From Sphingopyxis sp. (GTDB lineage Bacteria > Pseudomonadota > Alphaproteobacteria > Sphingomonadales > Sphingomonadaceae), in the NCBI RefSeq assembly GCF_016704835.1, contig NZ_JADIZJ010000021.1, positions 905,241 through 969,240 on the forward strand: a stretch of 64,000 nt of DNA, read 5' to 3'. Within the stretch, counting starts at the first letter, position 1, and the number at the start of each line of letters is the position of its first letter. The notes beneath the pieces are model-generated. The model saw only the letters and a list, made by a program, of their open reading frames with translations. It ran no database searches and was not told the origin of the DNA. The position numbers and the translations under genes were made by a program. Of this stretch, positions 9,934 to 17,703 are shown one piece after another.

Positions 9934-10017
9934 ATTATCTGGAGTGAAATCATGGAAAACCGAAGAAAACCTGCGCCTCCCGCCGCCACGCTCGACATAA
10001 ACTGCGACTGCAAAGAA
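9934..10017. repeat. RIT right terminal inverted repeat
   Basis: The 84-nt partner of 6325-6407. Read on the plus strand it carries GGAGTGAAATCATG, a plausible ribosome site and ATG. It is in frame with the downstream helicase half. Confidence 0.9.
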
Positions 10018-11789
10018 GCAATTGCCGATTACCTTACCCGTGCGTTCCCGACCCGGCAGATGGAGGAATATGTCGACGAGCTTGGCGATGTTCGCTCGCG
10101 CCCGATGTGGGACGAGGCCGGGAGCCCGGTCTATAACCCGCAGGCCGAGGCGGCGCGGGCAGACCTCATCGAACATATCTGCGCGATGCCGCCGATCCCG
10201 ACCGCGCTCGATGCCCTGCTTGAACATTACGGCACCAGTGCTGTTGCCGAGGTGACCGGACGGTCGAAGCGGCTTGTCCGCGATGCACACGGACAGCAGC
10301 GCCTCGAAAGCCGATCACCGCGCACCAACCTTGCCGAAACCACCGCATTCATGACCGGGGCCAAGCGTATCCTGGTCTTTTCGGATGCCGGTGGCACGGG
10401 GCGCAGTTACCACGCCAGCCTTGATGCCAAAAATCAGCAGCGCCGTGTTCACTTCCTCTTGGAACCCGGATGGCGCGCCGACCGGGCGATCCAGGGGCTC
10501 GGGCGCACCCACCGCACCCACCAGGCCTGCCCGCCGCTGTTCCGCCCCGTTACCACCGACTGCAAGGGCGAAGCCCGGTTCACCAGCACCATTGCGCGGC
10601 GACTCGATGCGCTGGGGGCGCTCACGCGCGGGCAGCGCCAGACCGGGGGGCAGGGAATGTTCGACGCCGCCGACAACCTTGAGAGCAGTTATGCCAAACA
10701 TGCGTTGCACGACTGGTACGGGCTTCTCGCCACCGGCAAGCTTAAGAGCACCAGTTTTGCCGAATTCCAGACGATGAGCGGGCTCGAACTTACCGACCAG
10801 GACGGTGTGCTGCGCGAGGACCTGCCGCCAATCCAGCGCTGGCTCAACCGCCTTCTTGCCATGAAGATCGCGGTGCAGAACGCCATCTTCGACGAGTTCC
10901 TAACCCTTGTCGAAACCCGCGTTGCGGCCGCCAAGGAAGCTGGGACATTCGACATTGGCGTCGAGACGATCTCGGTTGAGGCCTGCCAGGTGCTATCGGA
11001 TACGGTAATCCGAACCGACCCCGTGACCGGCGCGACCTCCCACCTCCTCGAACTGTCGCTCACCCAGCGCCGCAAGGTCCTGTCGCTTGAGCGGGTGCTC
11101 AAGTTGGCGTCCTACGATGACAAGCCACTGTTCCTGCGCAACGAGAAGTCGGGGAAGGTCGCACTGGCAATCCGGGCTCCGTCGCACATGGACGAGGAAG
11201 GCAACACCATCCACCGGCACGAACTCGTCCGCCCCTTGCGCAGCGAATACCTTCACGCCGAACGCCTTGCAGAATCGGCGTGGAAACCGCGTCGGAGGCA
11301 GAATTCGCGAAGCTTTGGGAAGCGGAGTACGCCGCCGACGAAAGCCAGTTGGTCACCGAGACGGTGTACCTGGCGACCGGCTTGCTACTGCCCATTTGGG
11401 GTGCGCTTCCGAAGGAAGACCTCACGGTCAACCGCATTGTCGACAAATCGGGCGCTTCCTGGCTCGGCCGCCATGTCCACGACCTTTACGTCGACGCGAC
11501 CCTCGAGAAGCTCGGGGTCAGTCGCAAGGTGCCGACCGATCCGGCTAAAATTGCAGCCGCCATCCTCGGCGGGGGCACCTGGAAGGCGCCGCACCCACTC
11601 AATTTCACCATTCGCACATCCCGCGTGAACGGTTCCCGAAGGATCGAGATTGCGGGTGCCGAAGCTGCCCGTATTCCCGAACTCAAGGCTAAGGGTTGCT
11701 TCACCGAGATCATCGCTTACAAGACGCGGGTGTTCGTGCCCCTCGATCGGGCGGACGCGATCATCACCAGCATTGCGGTCCAGACCTGA
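9952..11789 (+). pseudogene. Methylase-strawberry notch helicase, 3' third, with RIT-supplied start and one frameshift
   Basis: The C-terminal half of the split gene. Conserved features are ILVFSDAGGTGRSYHASLDA, LLEPGWRADRAIQGLGRTHR (arginine-finger-like motif VI) and FTSTIARRLDALGALTRGQR. The first 22 codons come from the RIT right repeat (ATG 9952 with GGAG 9 nt upstream), so this half could be translated alone. Near 11283 a G is missing from a short run (GCGTGG AAACC). The real end (EFAKLWEAEYAADESQLVTE ... ITSIAVQT) continues in the next frame to 11789. Without its methylase and first helicase lobe the fragment should not work as a helicase unless the two halves assemble. Confidence 0.8.
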
Positions 11790-11936
11790 GCAATCAGGTA
11801 AGTCGTGCTGAGGGTACCCGTCTGATGGGCGGCGCGTTTCACGCCATCAAGCAGGCGATATCTGCATAATTGAAACGACGGCGATGTTCGACCTTTAGGA
11901 CTGTCCGGATTCAGGGACAAATCGCGGGTAAGCAGT

Positions 11937-12244
11937 CACCGGTGCAGGCCAGATTGGTTCTCGGCAACGAAAACGCGAGCGAATTAGCCGCCCACCCTGG
12001 GCGCGACAATTACCGAATGCGCCTGAATGGTGGCGCCATTGGTGGTTTGCAGAATTTTGCTTCGGGACTGATAATCCAGATGCCACCACAAGCCGAGTAG
12101 GACGGCTGCGACCGCCGCCATGAGGAGCCCGGCGTGGGCCTTCCTCGATCTAAGAGGCGAGCTTCGCGTGCTTTTGGCCTCGGAATTTTGAGGGGCGTCC
12201 ATTGCTTGTGGTTCGATCAAATAACCACTTTGCGCCGTGTCCAT
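11937..12244 (-). pseudogene. N-terminal fragment of an HlyD/EmrA-like efflux adaptor
   Basis: Begins at ATG 12244. One membrane helix (residues about 38-53, GLLMAAVAAVLLGLWW) is followed by SVIVAPRVGG, the start of the barrel-sandwich domain of periplasmic adaptors. A TAA at 11986-11984 interrupts it, and ARVFVAENQ follows in the same frame before further stops. The rest of the gene is missing. It is a remnant of another drug-export operon. The 195 nt to the end of the helicase (11790-11936) hold nothing I recognise. Confidence 0.65.
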
Positions 12245-12295
12245 AGAGTGCCAGTGACGGATCCCGTTCGGAAGCTCGGCTCCGCGGCAGGGGGA

Positions 12296-13171
12296 TCACG
12301 ATTTCAGCTCCGATCCGTGGGTGCGAAGCAGAAAGTTGACGATCGACTGACCGAAAGCGTCGTTCTGATCACCAACGACCATGTGCGTCGCATTCGCAAT
12401 GTCGCTGTATGCCGCGTGGGGGACGAGACCCTGGAAATGCTTGACGGCTTCCGGCGAGACGAGGTCGCTCGAACCGCCCCGGATCAGATGCACGGGCAGT
12501 TTGAGGCTGGCCGCCGCTGCACTGAGTTCAGCGCTCCCTTGATCGCTGGAGTCCCCGCGGCGCCGCATCATTCCGTCGATGAACGCCGGATCCCAATGCC
12601 AGTAATAGCGTCCATCCTCCTTGCGGCGCAGGTAGTTTGCGAGCCCGGACGATGCCTTTCGGCTCGGCCGGTGCGGCATATACTCGGAAATGACCCGTGC
12701 GGCTTCCTCCGTCGAGGCGAAACCCTCACGCGCATGAGCGGTCATGAAACCGACGACGCGGGCGACGCCGCCGGGTTCCATCTGGGGCGTGATGTCGACC
12801 AAGGTGAGCGAGCTGAAACTTCCCGGTGCGCATTCTCCCTCAGCCATAATCCCGGCTATTCCGCCAAGGGACGCGCCGATTATGGCTGGCTTTTTCCCGA
12901 TCGCCGAAGCGATCGCGACGAGATCTGCCGCAAAATCGGAAATATGATAGGCCCCATCACTCGCCCATGCACTTTCGCCATGCCCGCGCAGATCGACCGC
13001 AATCGTCCGGAATCCGTGGCTGGCGAGTAGCTCGGTCACGGCTTTCCACGCTCTGCGCGTTTGCCCGCCTCCGTGCGCCAGAATGACCGGAAAGCCGCGT
13101 TCCGGGCCATTTATCGACGCCGCAATGGTAAGGCCCGACTGACCGGCGAATGTGATTGATTGATCCGACAT
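12296..13171 (-). CDS. Alpha/beta hydrolase
   Basis: A 291-residue alpha/beta-fold hydrolase, presumably cytoplasmic as no signal peptide is seen. The oxyanion region is HGGGQ (33-37), the nucleophile elbow GASLGG (Ser101), the acid probably Asp236 (GGSSDLVSP) and the base His263 (NATHMVVGD), so the triad is complete. The family includes esterases, epoxide hydrolases and lactonases; the substrate cannot be told. It starts at ATG 13171. A small dyad lies 14 nt upstream. It stands between an efflux-adaptor remnant and IS material, as accessory cargo. Confidence 0.8.
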   Translation of the reverse strand: MSDQSITFAGQSGLTIAASINGPERGFPVILAHGGGQTRRAWKAVTELLASHGFRTIAVDLRGHGESAWASDGAYHISDFAADLVAIASAIGKKPAIIGASLGGIAGIMAEGECAPGSFSSLTLVDITPQMEPGGVARVVGFMTAHAREGFASTEEAARVISEYMPHRPSRKASSGLANYLRRKEDGRYYWHWDPAFIDGMMRRRGDSSDQGSAELSAAAASLKLPVHLIRGGSSDLVSPEAVKHFQGLVPHAAYSDIANATHMVVGDQNDAFGQSIVNFLLRTHGSELKS

Positions 13172-13184
13172 GACGGCATTATAC

Positions 13185-13200
13185 TGTAAGGCGATTTACA
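13185..13200. promoter_or_regulatory. Small dyad upstream of the hydrolase
   Basis: TGTAA ggcgat TTACA lies 14 nt before the hydrolase start, in an AT-rich stretch that could hold its promoter. It may be an operator. The arms are only 5 bp, so chance is possible. Confidence 0.3.
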
Positions 13201-13371
13201 AAAAAGTCTATTTAATATTCGAGTTTGGCGCCAGTCACCTGAATCTAGAGTTCGTGGCATATTGTATGATCTGCCTTTTGGCAGAAGTGACGTGATGTGG
13301 TGGGCGGTGACGTGACCCCCTGATTTTCCTCCACGCATGATTAGAGTCCGGCCCTGAAGGAAGGACGGACG

Positions 13372-13612
13372 ATGAAGCGATTGAGGTTCACGGAAGAGCA
13401 GATCATTGGCGTGTTGAAGGAGGCCGAGGCCGGCGCCACGGCGTGTCCGACGCGACGATCTACAACTGGAAGGCCAAGTATGGCGGCCTGGAGGTCTCGG
13501 AGGCGAAGCGGCTGCGGGCGCTCGAGGATGAGAACGCCAAGCTGAAGCGGCTGCTGGCCGAGACGATGCTGGACAACGCGGGCCTGAAGGATCTTCTCGC
13601 AAAAAATTGGTA
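13372..13612 (+). pseudogene. IS3-family transposase orfA, with internal deletion
   Basis: Starts MKRLRFTEEQIIGVLKEAEA, the typical HTH start of IS3 OrfA. About 30-40 nt of the HTH coding sequence are lost near 13440, which throws the frame. The leucine-zipper part (YNWKAKYGGLEVSEAKRLRA, then NAKLKRLLAET) follows in another frame and ends at TAA 13612. An A-run (gcaaaaaattgg) at the end is the usual frameshift window to orfB. The IS end probably lies near 13310, in the GTGACGTGACCCCC region. Confidence 0.75.
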
Positions 13613-14156
13613 ACGCCCGCTGCGAAGCGAGAGGCGGTCGCTCGTCTCCAGGCGGTCCTGGGGATGAGCGAGCGGCGGGCGTGTCGAGTCATCGGCGCTG
13701 ATCGGAAGAGCATGCGTTACCGGTCGCAGCGGGATGATGATGCCGAGCTTCGGTCGAAGCTGCGCGAGCTCGCGCAGCAGCGCCGTCGGTTCGGCTATCG
13801 CCGATTGCACATCCTGCTGCGTCGCGAGGGCGTGGTGATCAACCGCAAGAAGACGCAGCGGCTCTACCGCGAGGAGAAGCTGGAAGTCCGGCGTCGGCGG
13901 AGCCGGCGTCGCGCCATTGGTGCACGCGCACCGGCGCCCGTGCTGGCGCTGCCCAACCAGCGATGGAGCCTGGACTTCGTGCACGACCAGATGGCGTCCG
14001 GACGCCGGTTCCGGGTGCTCAACATCGTCGACGATGTAACCCGCGAGTGCCTGCGTGCGGTGCCGGATACGTCGATCTCGGGACGCAGGGTCGTGCGCGA
14101 GCTAAGCGATCTGATCGTCGAGCGCGGCAAGCCGGGCATGATCGTCAGCGACAACG
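13607..14156 (+). pseudogene. IS3-family transposase orfB, truncated in the catalytic domain
   Basis: The integrase-type transposase of the same IS. It has the HTH_21 region (RLQAVLGMSERRACRVIGAD), then the first catalytic Asp in RWSLDFVHDQM and the second in MIVSDN. After SDN the sequence diverges, so the final catalytic Glu is lost. The break at about 14156 marks the edge of other mobile DNA. The missing part was not found on the far side of the IS110 element, so this is not a simple insertion. The transposase should be dead. Confidence 0.8.
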
Positions 14157-14202
14157 TCCTATGTTGGGAAGCAGCAGCGGCAACAGGCCAGCAGATCTCA
14201 TT

Positions 14203-14234
14203 GCGCCGATCAGGATCGGCGCTGCTGTCTTTTT
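14203..14234 (+). terminator. Hairpin followed by a T-run beside the IS110 gene
   Basis: GCGCCGAT cagg ATCGGCGC is a perfect 8-bp stem with a 4-nt loop, followed by tgctgtcttttt. It reads as an intrinsic terminator on the plus strand. It may equally be a structural part of the IS110 non-coding end. Confidence 0.55.
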
Positions 14235-14368
14235 GATCCAGATGGCTTCCATCGTCAAGGAATGTGCTCTCGGCCATAGCAAACACAGGATCCATCGATC
14301 TTGGGGGTCGTGGTCCTCACCGTCCTTAAGATGAGATGCAGATGCCAGATGGAAGGCCCGAACATTAT

Positions 14369-15661
14369 CTACAGGGTCGCAGCTGCGCCCTCACGGCTCC
14401 ACAGAGAGGGGTCCTTCCATCTGGTGTCCGCCCGTTCCAGGAACGGACGGTACTCGGTTCCCGTCTTGATGACGGCGTGTGCGACACGCGCCATCTTGGC
14501 GGTGAGTGCGGTCATCGCCTTTCGGCGGCGATCAGGGTCGTTTGCATGCCCGGCGACGTATCGCCCGAGCTTGTCGCGAAAGCTGTTGTCGCGCTGGCGG
14601 ATGGCAACTTGGGTTGCCATCCAGAAGGTACGGCGGAGCCGAGCATTGCCGTACTTTGAAAGCTTGGTCCGCCCGCGGAATGTGCCGGACTGACATGTGG
14701 CAAGATCGAGGCCGCAGAACTTCAAAAACTGGCGGTGGTGAGCAAATCGTCGAAGGTCGCCGGCCTCCGCGAGGATGGTCAGCGCGTTGATCGGCCCAAT
14801 CCCGGGGATCATTCGCAGGAGCTGGTAATCACGGTTCTCGCTAAGCAGGGCATGGGCTGTTCGTTCGATCTCGTCTCGTTGCCGGATCAGGCTTCGCGCT
14901 TGCGCGATGACCATGCGGAACATGGCGATGGAGACGGAATCTTCGCCGATCGGCAATGCAACCGACGCGCAGGCAGTCTCGTAAATATCGTTGATTAAGC
15001 GGGCTTTAGAGACCTTGCGGCCGACCAGTGACCACGCCTCGCGCGTGAAGGCCTCCTGGCTGAGCGCTGTCATGCTCGTTGGCGTTGGAAACCGCTCGAG
15101 CAAGGCCAGGAACCAATCCGACCTGCTGTTGCCTGCGAAGCGCTCGATCTCTGGGAAGTACAGCGGGAGATAGTGTGTCAGGATCCGATGCCATGTCTGG
15201 GTCTTAGCCTTTGAAATGGCTTCGTGCGTCTTCGACATCTCCTGTAGATCGTTGATACCGGCGGCCAGCGGATCGACGTAGCGCTGGGTCGCGCCGATCT
15301 GCAGCATGTGCAGGATTACCTGGGCGTCCTTGGAATCGTTCTTGTCCCAGCCATTGTGCAGAGCCTCGCGCGTCCGGGCCAACGCGACCGACGAAATCAA
15401 GCGAAGCTCGAATCCCGCAGATAGCAGCCGGTGTGCCAATGTGCGGTGGTAGTTGCCGGTGGCTTCGAAGCCGACGATGACAGGTCTGCCGATGTCCGCC
15501 AGGTCGGCCGCCAGACGGTCGTAATCCGCCTTGGTGGCCATCACCGTCATGCGCCGCCGCCGGCCACCCTCCGGGCGTTCAATCAGCACCTCCTGACGGT
15601 GCTTGGACATATCGATGGCTACCAGCACGGCATCGGCGGGAGTAGAACTACGCTTGGTCAT
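14369..15661 (-). CDS. IS110-family transposase (DEDD recombinase)
   Basis: A 430-residue transposase of the IS110/IS1111 family. The RuvC-like DEDD domain comes first (AIDMSKHRQE, VGFEATGNYH, NDSKDAQVI), then the Transposase_20 domain with the conserved serine (MIPGIGPINALTILAEAGDL, then CQSGTFRGRTKLSKYGNARL). It appears intact and full length, starting at ATG 15661. IS110-type elements are known to use a structured guide (bridge) RNA from a non-coding end. Here 212 nt lie between its stop and the IS3 break, and 122 nt between its start and the IS256 fragment. Confidence 0.9.
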   Translation of the reverse strand: MTKRSSTPADAVLVAIDMSKHRQEVLIERPEGGRRRRMTVMATKADYDRLAADLADIGRPVIVGFEATGNYHRTLAHRLLSAGFELRLISSVALARTREALHNGWDKNDSKDAQVILHMLQIGATQRYVDPLAAGINDLQEMSKTHEAISKAKTQTWHRILTHYLPLYFPEIERFAGNSRSDWFLALLERFPTPTSMTALSQEAFTREAWSLVGRKVSKARLINDIYETACASVALPIGEDSVSIAMFRMVIAQARSLIRQRDEIERTAHALLSENRDYQLLRMIPGIGPINALTILAEAGDLRRFAHHRQFLKFCGLDLATCQSGTFRGRTKLSKYGNARLRRTFWMATQVAIRQRDNSFRDKLGRYVAGHANDPDRRRKAMTALTAKMARVAHAVIKTGTEYRPFLERADTRWKDPSLWSREGAAATL

Positions 15662-15783
15662 GGTCGGTCATGACCTGCGCCCGGAATCTTGGACCGTTTT
15701 GAGCTGGAAAATTCCAGTTAGATCATAGGGCCAGGATACGGAGTGAGCGATGATGAGGACGAAGTTTTCCAAGGCACGGATCG

Positions 15784-15961
15784 CCCGAGGCGATCACCGC
15801 CGTTTTCGCCGAGGCCATGGTCCAGACCTGCATCGTCCATCTGCTCCGGAACTCGACGGACTTCCTCTCATGGAAAGACCGCAAGCCGCTGGTGACCGCG
15901 CTGAAGGGCATTTACCGCGCCGTCGATGCCAAGGCTGCCGAGGGAACCACCTTAAGGACGT
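15784..15961 (+). pseudogene. IS256-family (Mutator type) transposase fragment
   Basis: The frame AITAVFAEAMVQTCIVHLLR, then NSTDFLSWKDRKPLVTALKG and IYRAVDAKAAE, matches the central part of IS256 transposases around the region before the catalytic Glu. Only about 58 codons remain and no start or end is present. The 120 nt before it (15662-15783) look like IS end remnants, and the 150 nt after it (15962-16110) hold nothing recognised. Confidence 0.75.
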
Positions 15962-16110
15962 ATGGTCCACTTTCCCAAGGTTACAGGCTATCACGCAATA
16001 CTAGGGCTGAAGCCAGTATCCGACTAGAGTCGGAGGGATCCCTCCCAAATGGGGGCCTCCAAACAACGCAAACTGAAAATAATTAGCGAATATTCAGCCA
16101 GTGCCGTCGT

Positions 16111-17574
16111 TCACTCCGGCACGTCAGACGGTGCCCCGTCTTGCGGTGCCGAGTCAACCGTTCGCGTGGATTTGGCGACGGGTGCCGGGTCACTGTCCCA
16201 GTCGAACACCTTGCCGCGCACGCGCTGGTAGTTGACATCGGGATCATACAGCGGGCCACCATCGAGGCCGAGGTCGCGTGCCTCGGCCATGCCCATCGCT
16301 GAGAGCAGCGAGAATCCCGCGACATAGGCATTGCGCCGCGCAGTGACGAGGCGGGTCTGGGCTTGAAGCAACTCACGCTCGGCATCGAGAATATCCAGAA
16401 TGGTGCGGTTGCCGACGCTGTTTTCGGCGCGCACCCCTTCAAGGCTGAGAGTTGCAGCATCGACTGCGCTTTGGCTCGACGCGATGATCTCGTCGGTAGC
16501 CTGCCAAGAGGCAAAGGCAGCGCGGACGGTGGCGATGACCTCACGCTCAATGGCGATCTCTTGCTCCATCGTCGCGTTCTCCCGCGCCTGTGCCTGACGG
16601 CGCTGGGCTGCGGGAAGCCCGCCCTGGAACATGGGGATGGACGCGCGAATGCCTGCCTGTGCTGTCGTCTGGCTCTGGGTAAAGGCACCGGTGCCGGCTG
16701 CTGTGCCACCGAGCGTGCCAAGATAGTCGGTATAGCCAAGTCCGGTGAACACACTAATCCGTGGCAGGCGCGATGCACTCACCGCTTTCACATCGAAACC
16801 AGCAGCAGTGCTGCGCTGACGCGCTGCGATCAGGTCTGGGTTGTTGTCGAGCGCGATTTGGGTGGCCTCAGCCGGCGTGTCCGGAAGACCGGCCAGCGGT
16901 GGCGGCGGTTGCAGCGCCACGGGAGGCTTGCCAACTATGGACAGATAGAACTCGCGCGCGGCAATCAGGCTGGACTGTGCAGAGCGCAGATCGCCCTGAG
17001 CGAGCGCCAGCCGAGCCTGCGACTGGGCCACATCGGTGCGGGTCAGATCGCCGATCTCGAAACGGTCACGCGTTGCCCGCAGGTTGACTGTGAGGACTTC
17101 GACATTGTTGCGATTGAGGCCCACGACGGCTTCGGCAAGGATCACGTCCATGTAGCTGGCGACAACTCGGCTGAATATACCAGACTCCGCACCGCGCAGA
17201 TCGGCTTGCCCTGCCTTCACCCGCGTTTCTGCTGCGAGCACCGAATTCTTCACGCCGCCGCCCGAATAGACCGGCACGCTAAGCTGTAAGGAGGAATCGA
17301 AAGCGCGGTCGGGCGAGGTAAAATTGTTGGCGCTGTTCTTGAGAAATTCGGTGTAGCTTGATGCGCCCTGCAGCGAGGGCAGACCGGCGGCGCGGGCAAT
17401 CGGCACGGTTTCGTCTGTCGCTCGCTGCTGGGCCCGCGCGCCTTGCAGCGACGGGTTGGTGGCATAGGCCGCGTTTAGCGCATCGCGCAGATCGTCGGCC
17501 AGCAACGGCGCAGGCAATGCGGCAACAAGTCCTGCCAGCAGGGCGGGCTTCAACGATGAGTACTGTCTCAACAT
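16111..17574 (-). CDS. TolC-family outer-membrane efflux channel
   Basis: A 487-residue TolC-type protein that would form the trimeric outer-membrane exit duct. A signal peptide is visible (MLRQYSSLKPALLAGLVAAL, then PAPLLA before DD), supporting the ATG at 17574. Two internally similar OEP repeats with long coiled coils follow (for example ARDRFEIGDLTRTDVAQSQA in a variant reading ATRDRFEIGDLTRTDV, and GNRTILDILDAERELLQAQT). The C-terminal tail is polar and rich in Asp and Pro. It is last of the operon adaptor, RND pump, channel. The frame is open upstream through a permease-like scar to an ATG at 17703 that overlaps the pump stop. Confidence 0.9.
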   Translation of the reverse strand: MLRQYSSLKPALLAGLVAALPAPLLADDLRDALNAAYATNPSLQGARAQQRATDETVPIARAAGLPSLQGASSYTEFLKNSANNFTSPDRAFDSSLQLSVPVYSGGGVKNSVLAAETRVKAGQADLRGAESGIFSRVVASYMDVILAEAVVGLNRNNVEVLTVNLRATRDRFEIGDLTRTDVAQSQARLALAQGDLRSAQSSLIAAREFYLSIVGKPPVALQPPPPLAGLPDTPAEATQIALDNNPDLIAARQRSTAAGFDVKAVSASRLPRISVFTGLGYTDYLGTLGGTAAGTGAFTQSQTTAQAGIRASIPMFQGGLPAAQRRQAQARENATMEQEIAIEREVIATVRAAFASWQATDEIIASSQSAVDAATLSLEGVRAENSVGNRTILDILDAERELLQAQTRLVTARRNAYVAGFSLLSAMGMAEARDLGLDGGPLYDPDVNYQRVRGKVFDWDSDPAPVAKSTRTVDSAPQDGAPSDVPE

Positions 17575-17703
17575 CAGGTTGCCCGTAGCGCGATCGCGAT
17601 TGGCCGAGAGCAGCGACTTCAGCGGCACCCGGTCGCCCTCTTTCCAGCCGTATTTTTCAGTCAGTGCCGGGCCAATCAGCACGCCGGTGCGCTTTTGCTT
17701 CAT
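17575..17703 (-). pseudogene. Scar of an FtsX/MacB-type ABC permease fused in frame to tolC
   Basis: Between the pump stop and the TolC signal peptide lie 43 codons in frame with TolC. They begin at ATG 17703 (ATGA overlap with the pump): MKQKRTGVLIGPALTEKYGW, then KEGDRVPLKSLL. This segment resembles the periplasmic part of FtsX-like ABC permeases and has no place in a TolC protein. It looks like a recombination joint. If translation starts here the signal peptide would be internal, so a start at 17574 is more likely, though only a weak ribosome site precedes it. Confidence 0.55.

Larger units (their letters stand above)
6325..10017 (+). mobile_element. RIT element (recombinases in trio)
   Basis: Three consecutive tyrosine recombinase genes with overlapping ends lie between long inverted repeats (6325-6407 and 9934-10017). 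This is the hallmark of RIT elements. The element of about 3.7 kb sits inside the methylase-helicase gene; the flanks join as ...PREAI / EAIADYL... . Flanking GCGATC and GCAATT look like a shared target core. No clean target duplication is seen, as expected for tyrosine recombination. Movement would need all three proteins, but the middle one is frameshifted, so this copy may be immobile. Confidence 0.88.

Noticed and set aside
9952..11628. Helicase C-terminal part as an independent natural gene
   Set aside because: Its first codons come from the RIT repeat, and its sequence joins directly to the half ending at 6300. It is treated as one split gene, though expression is possible.
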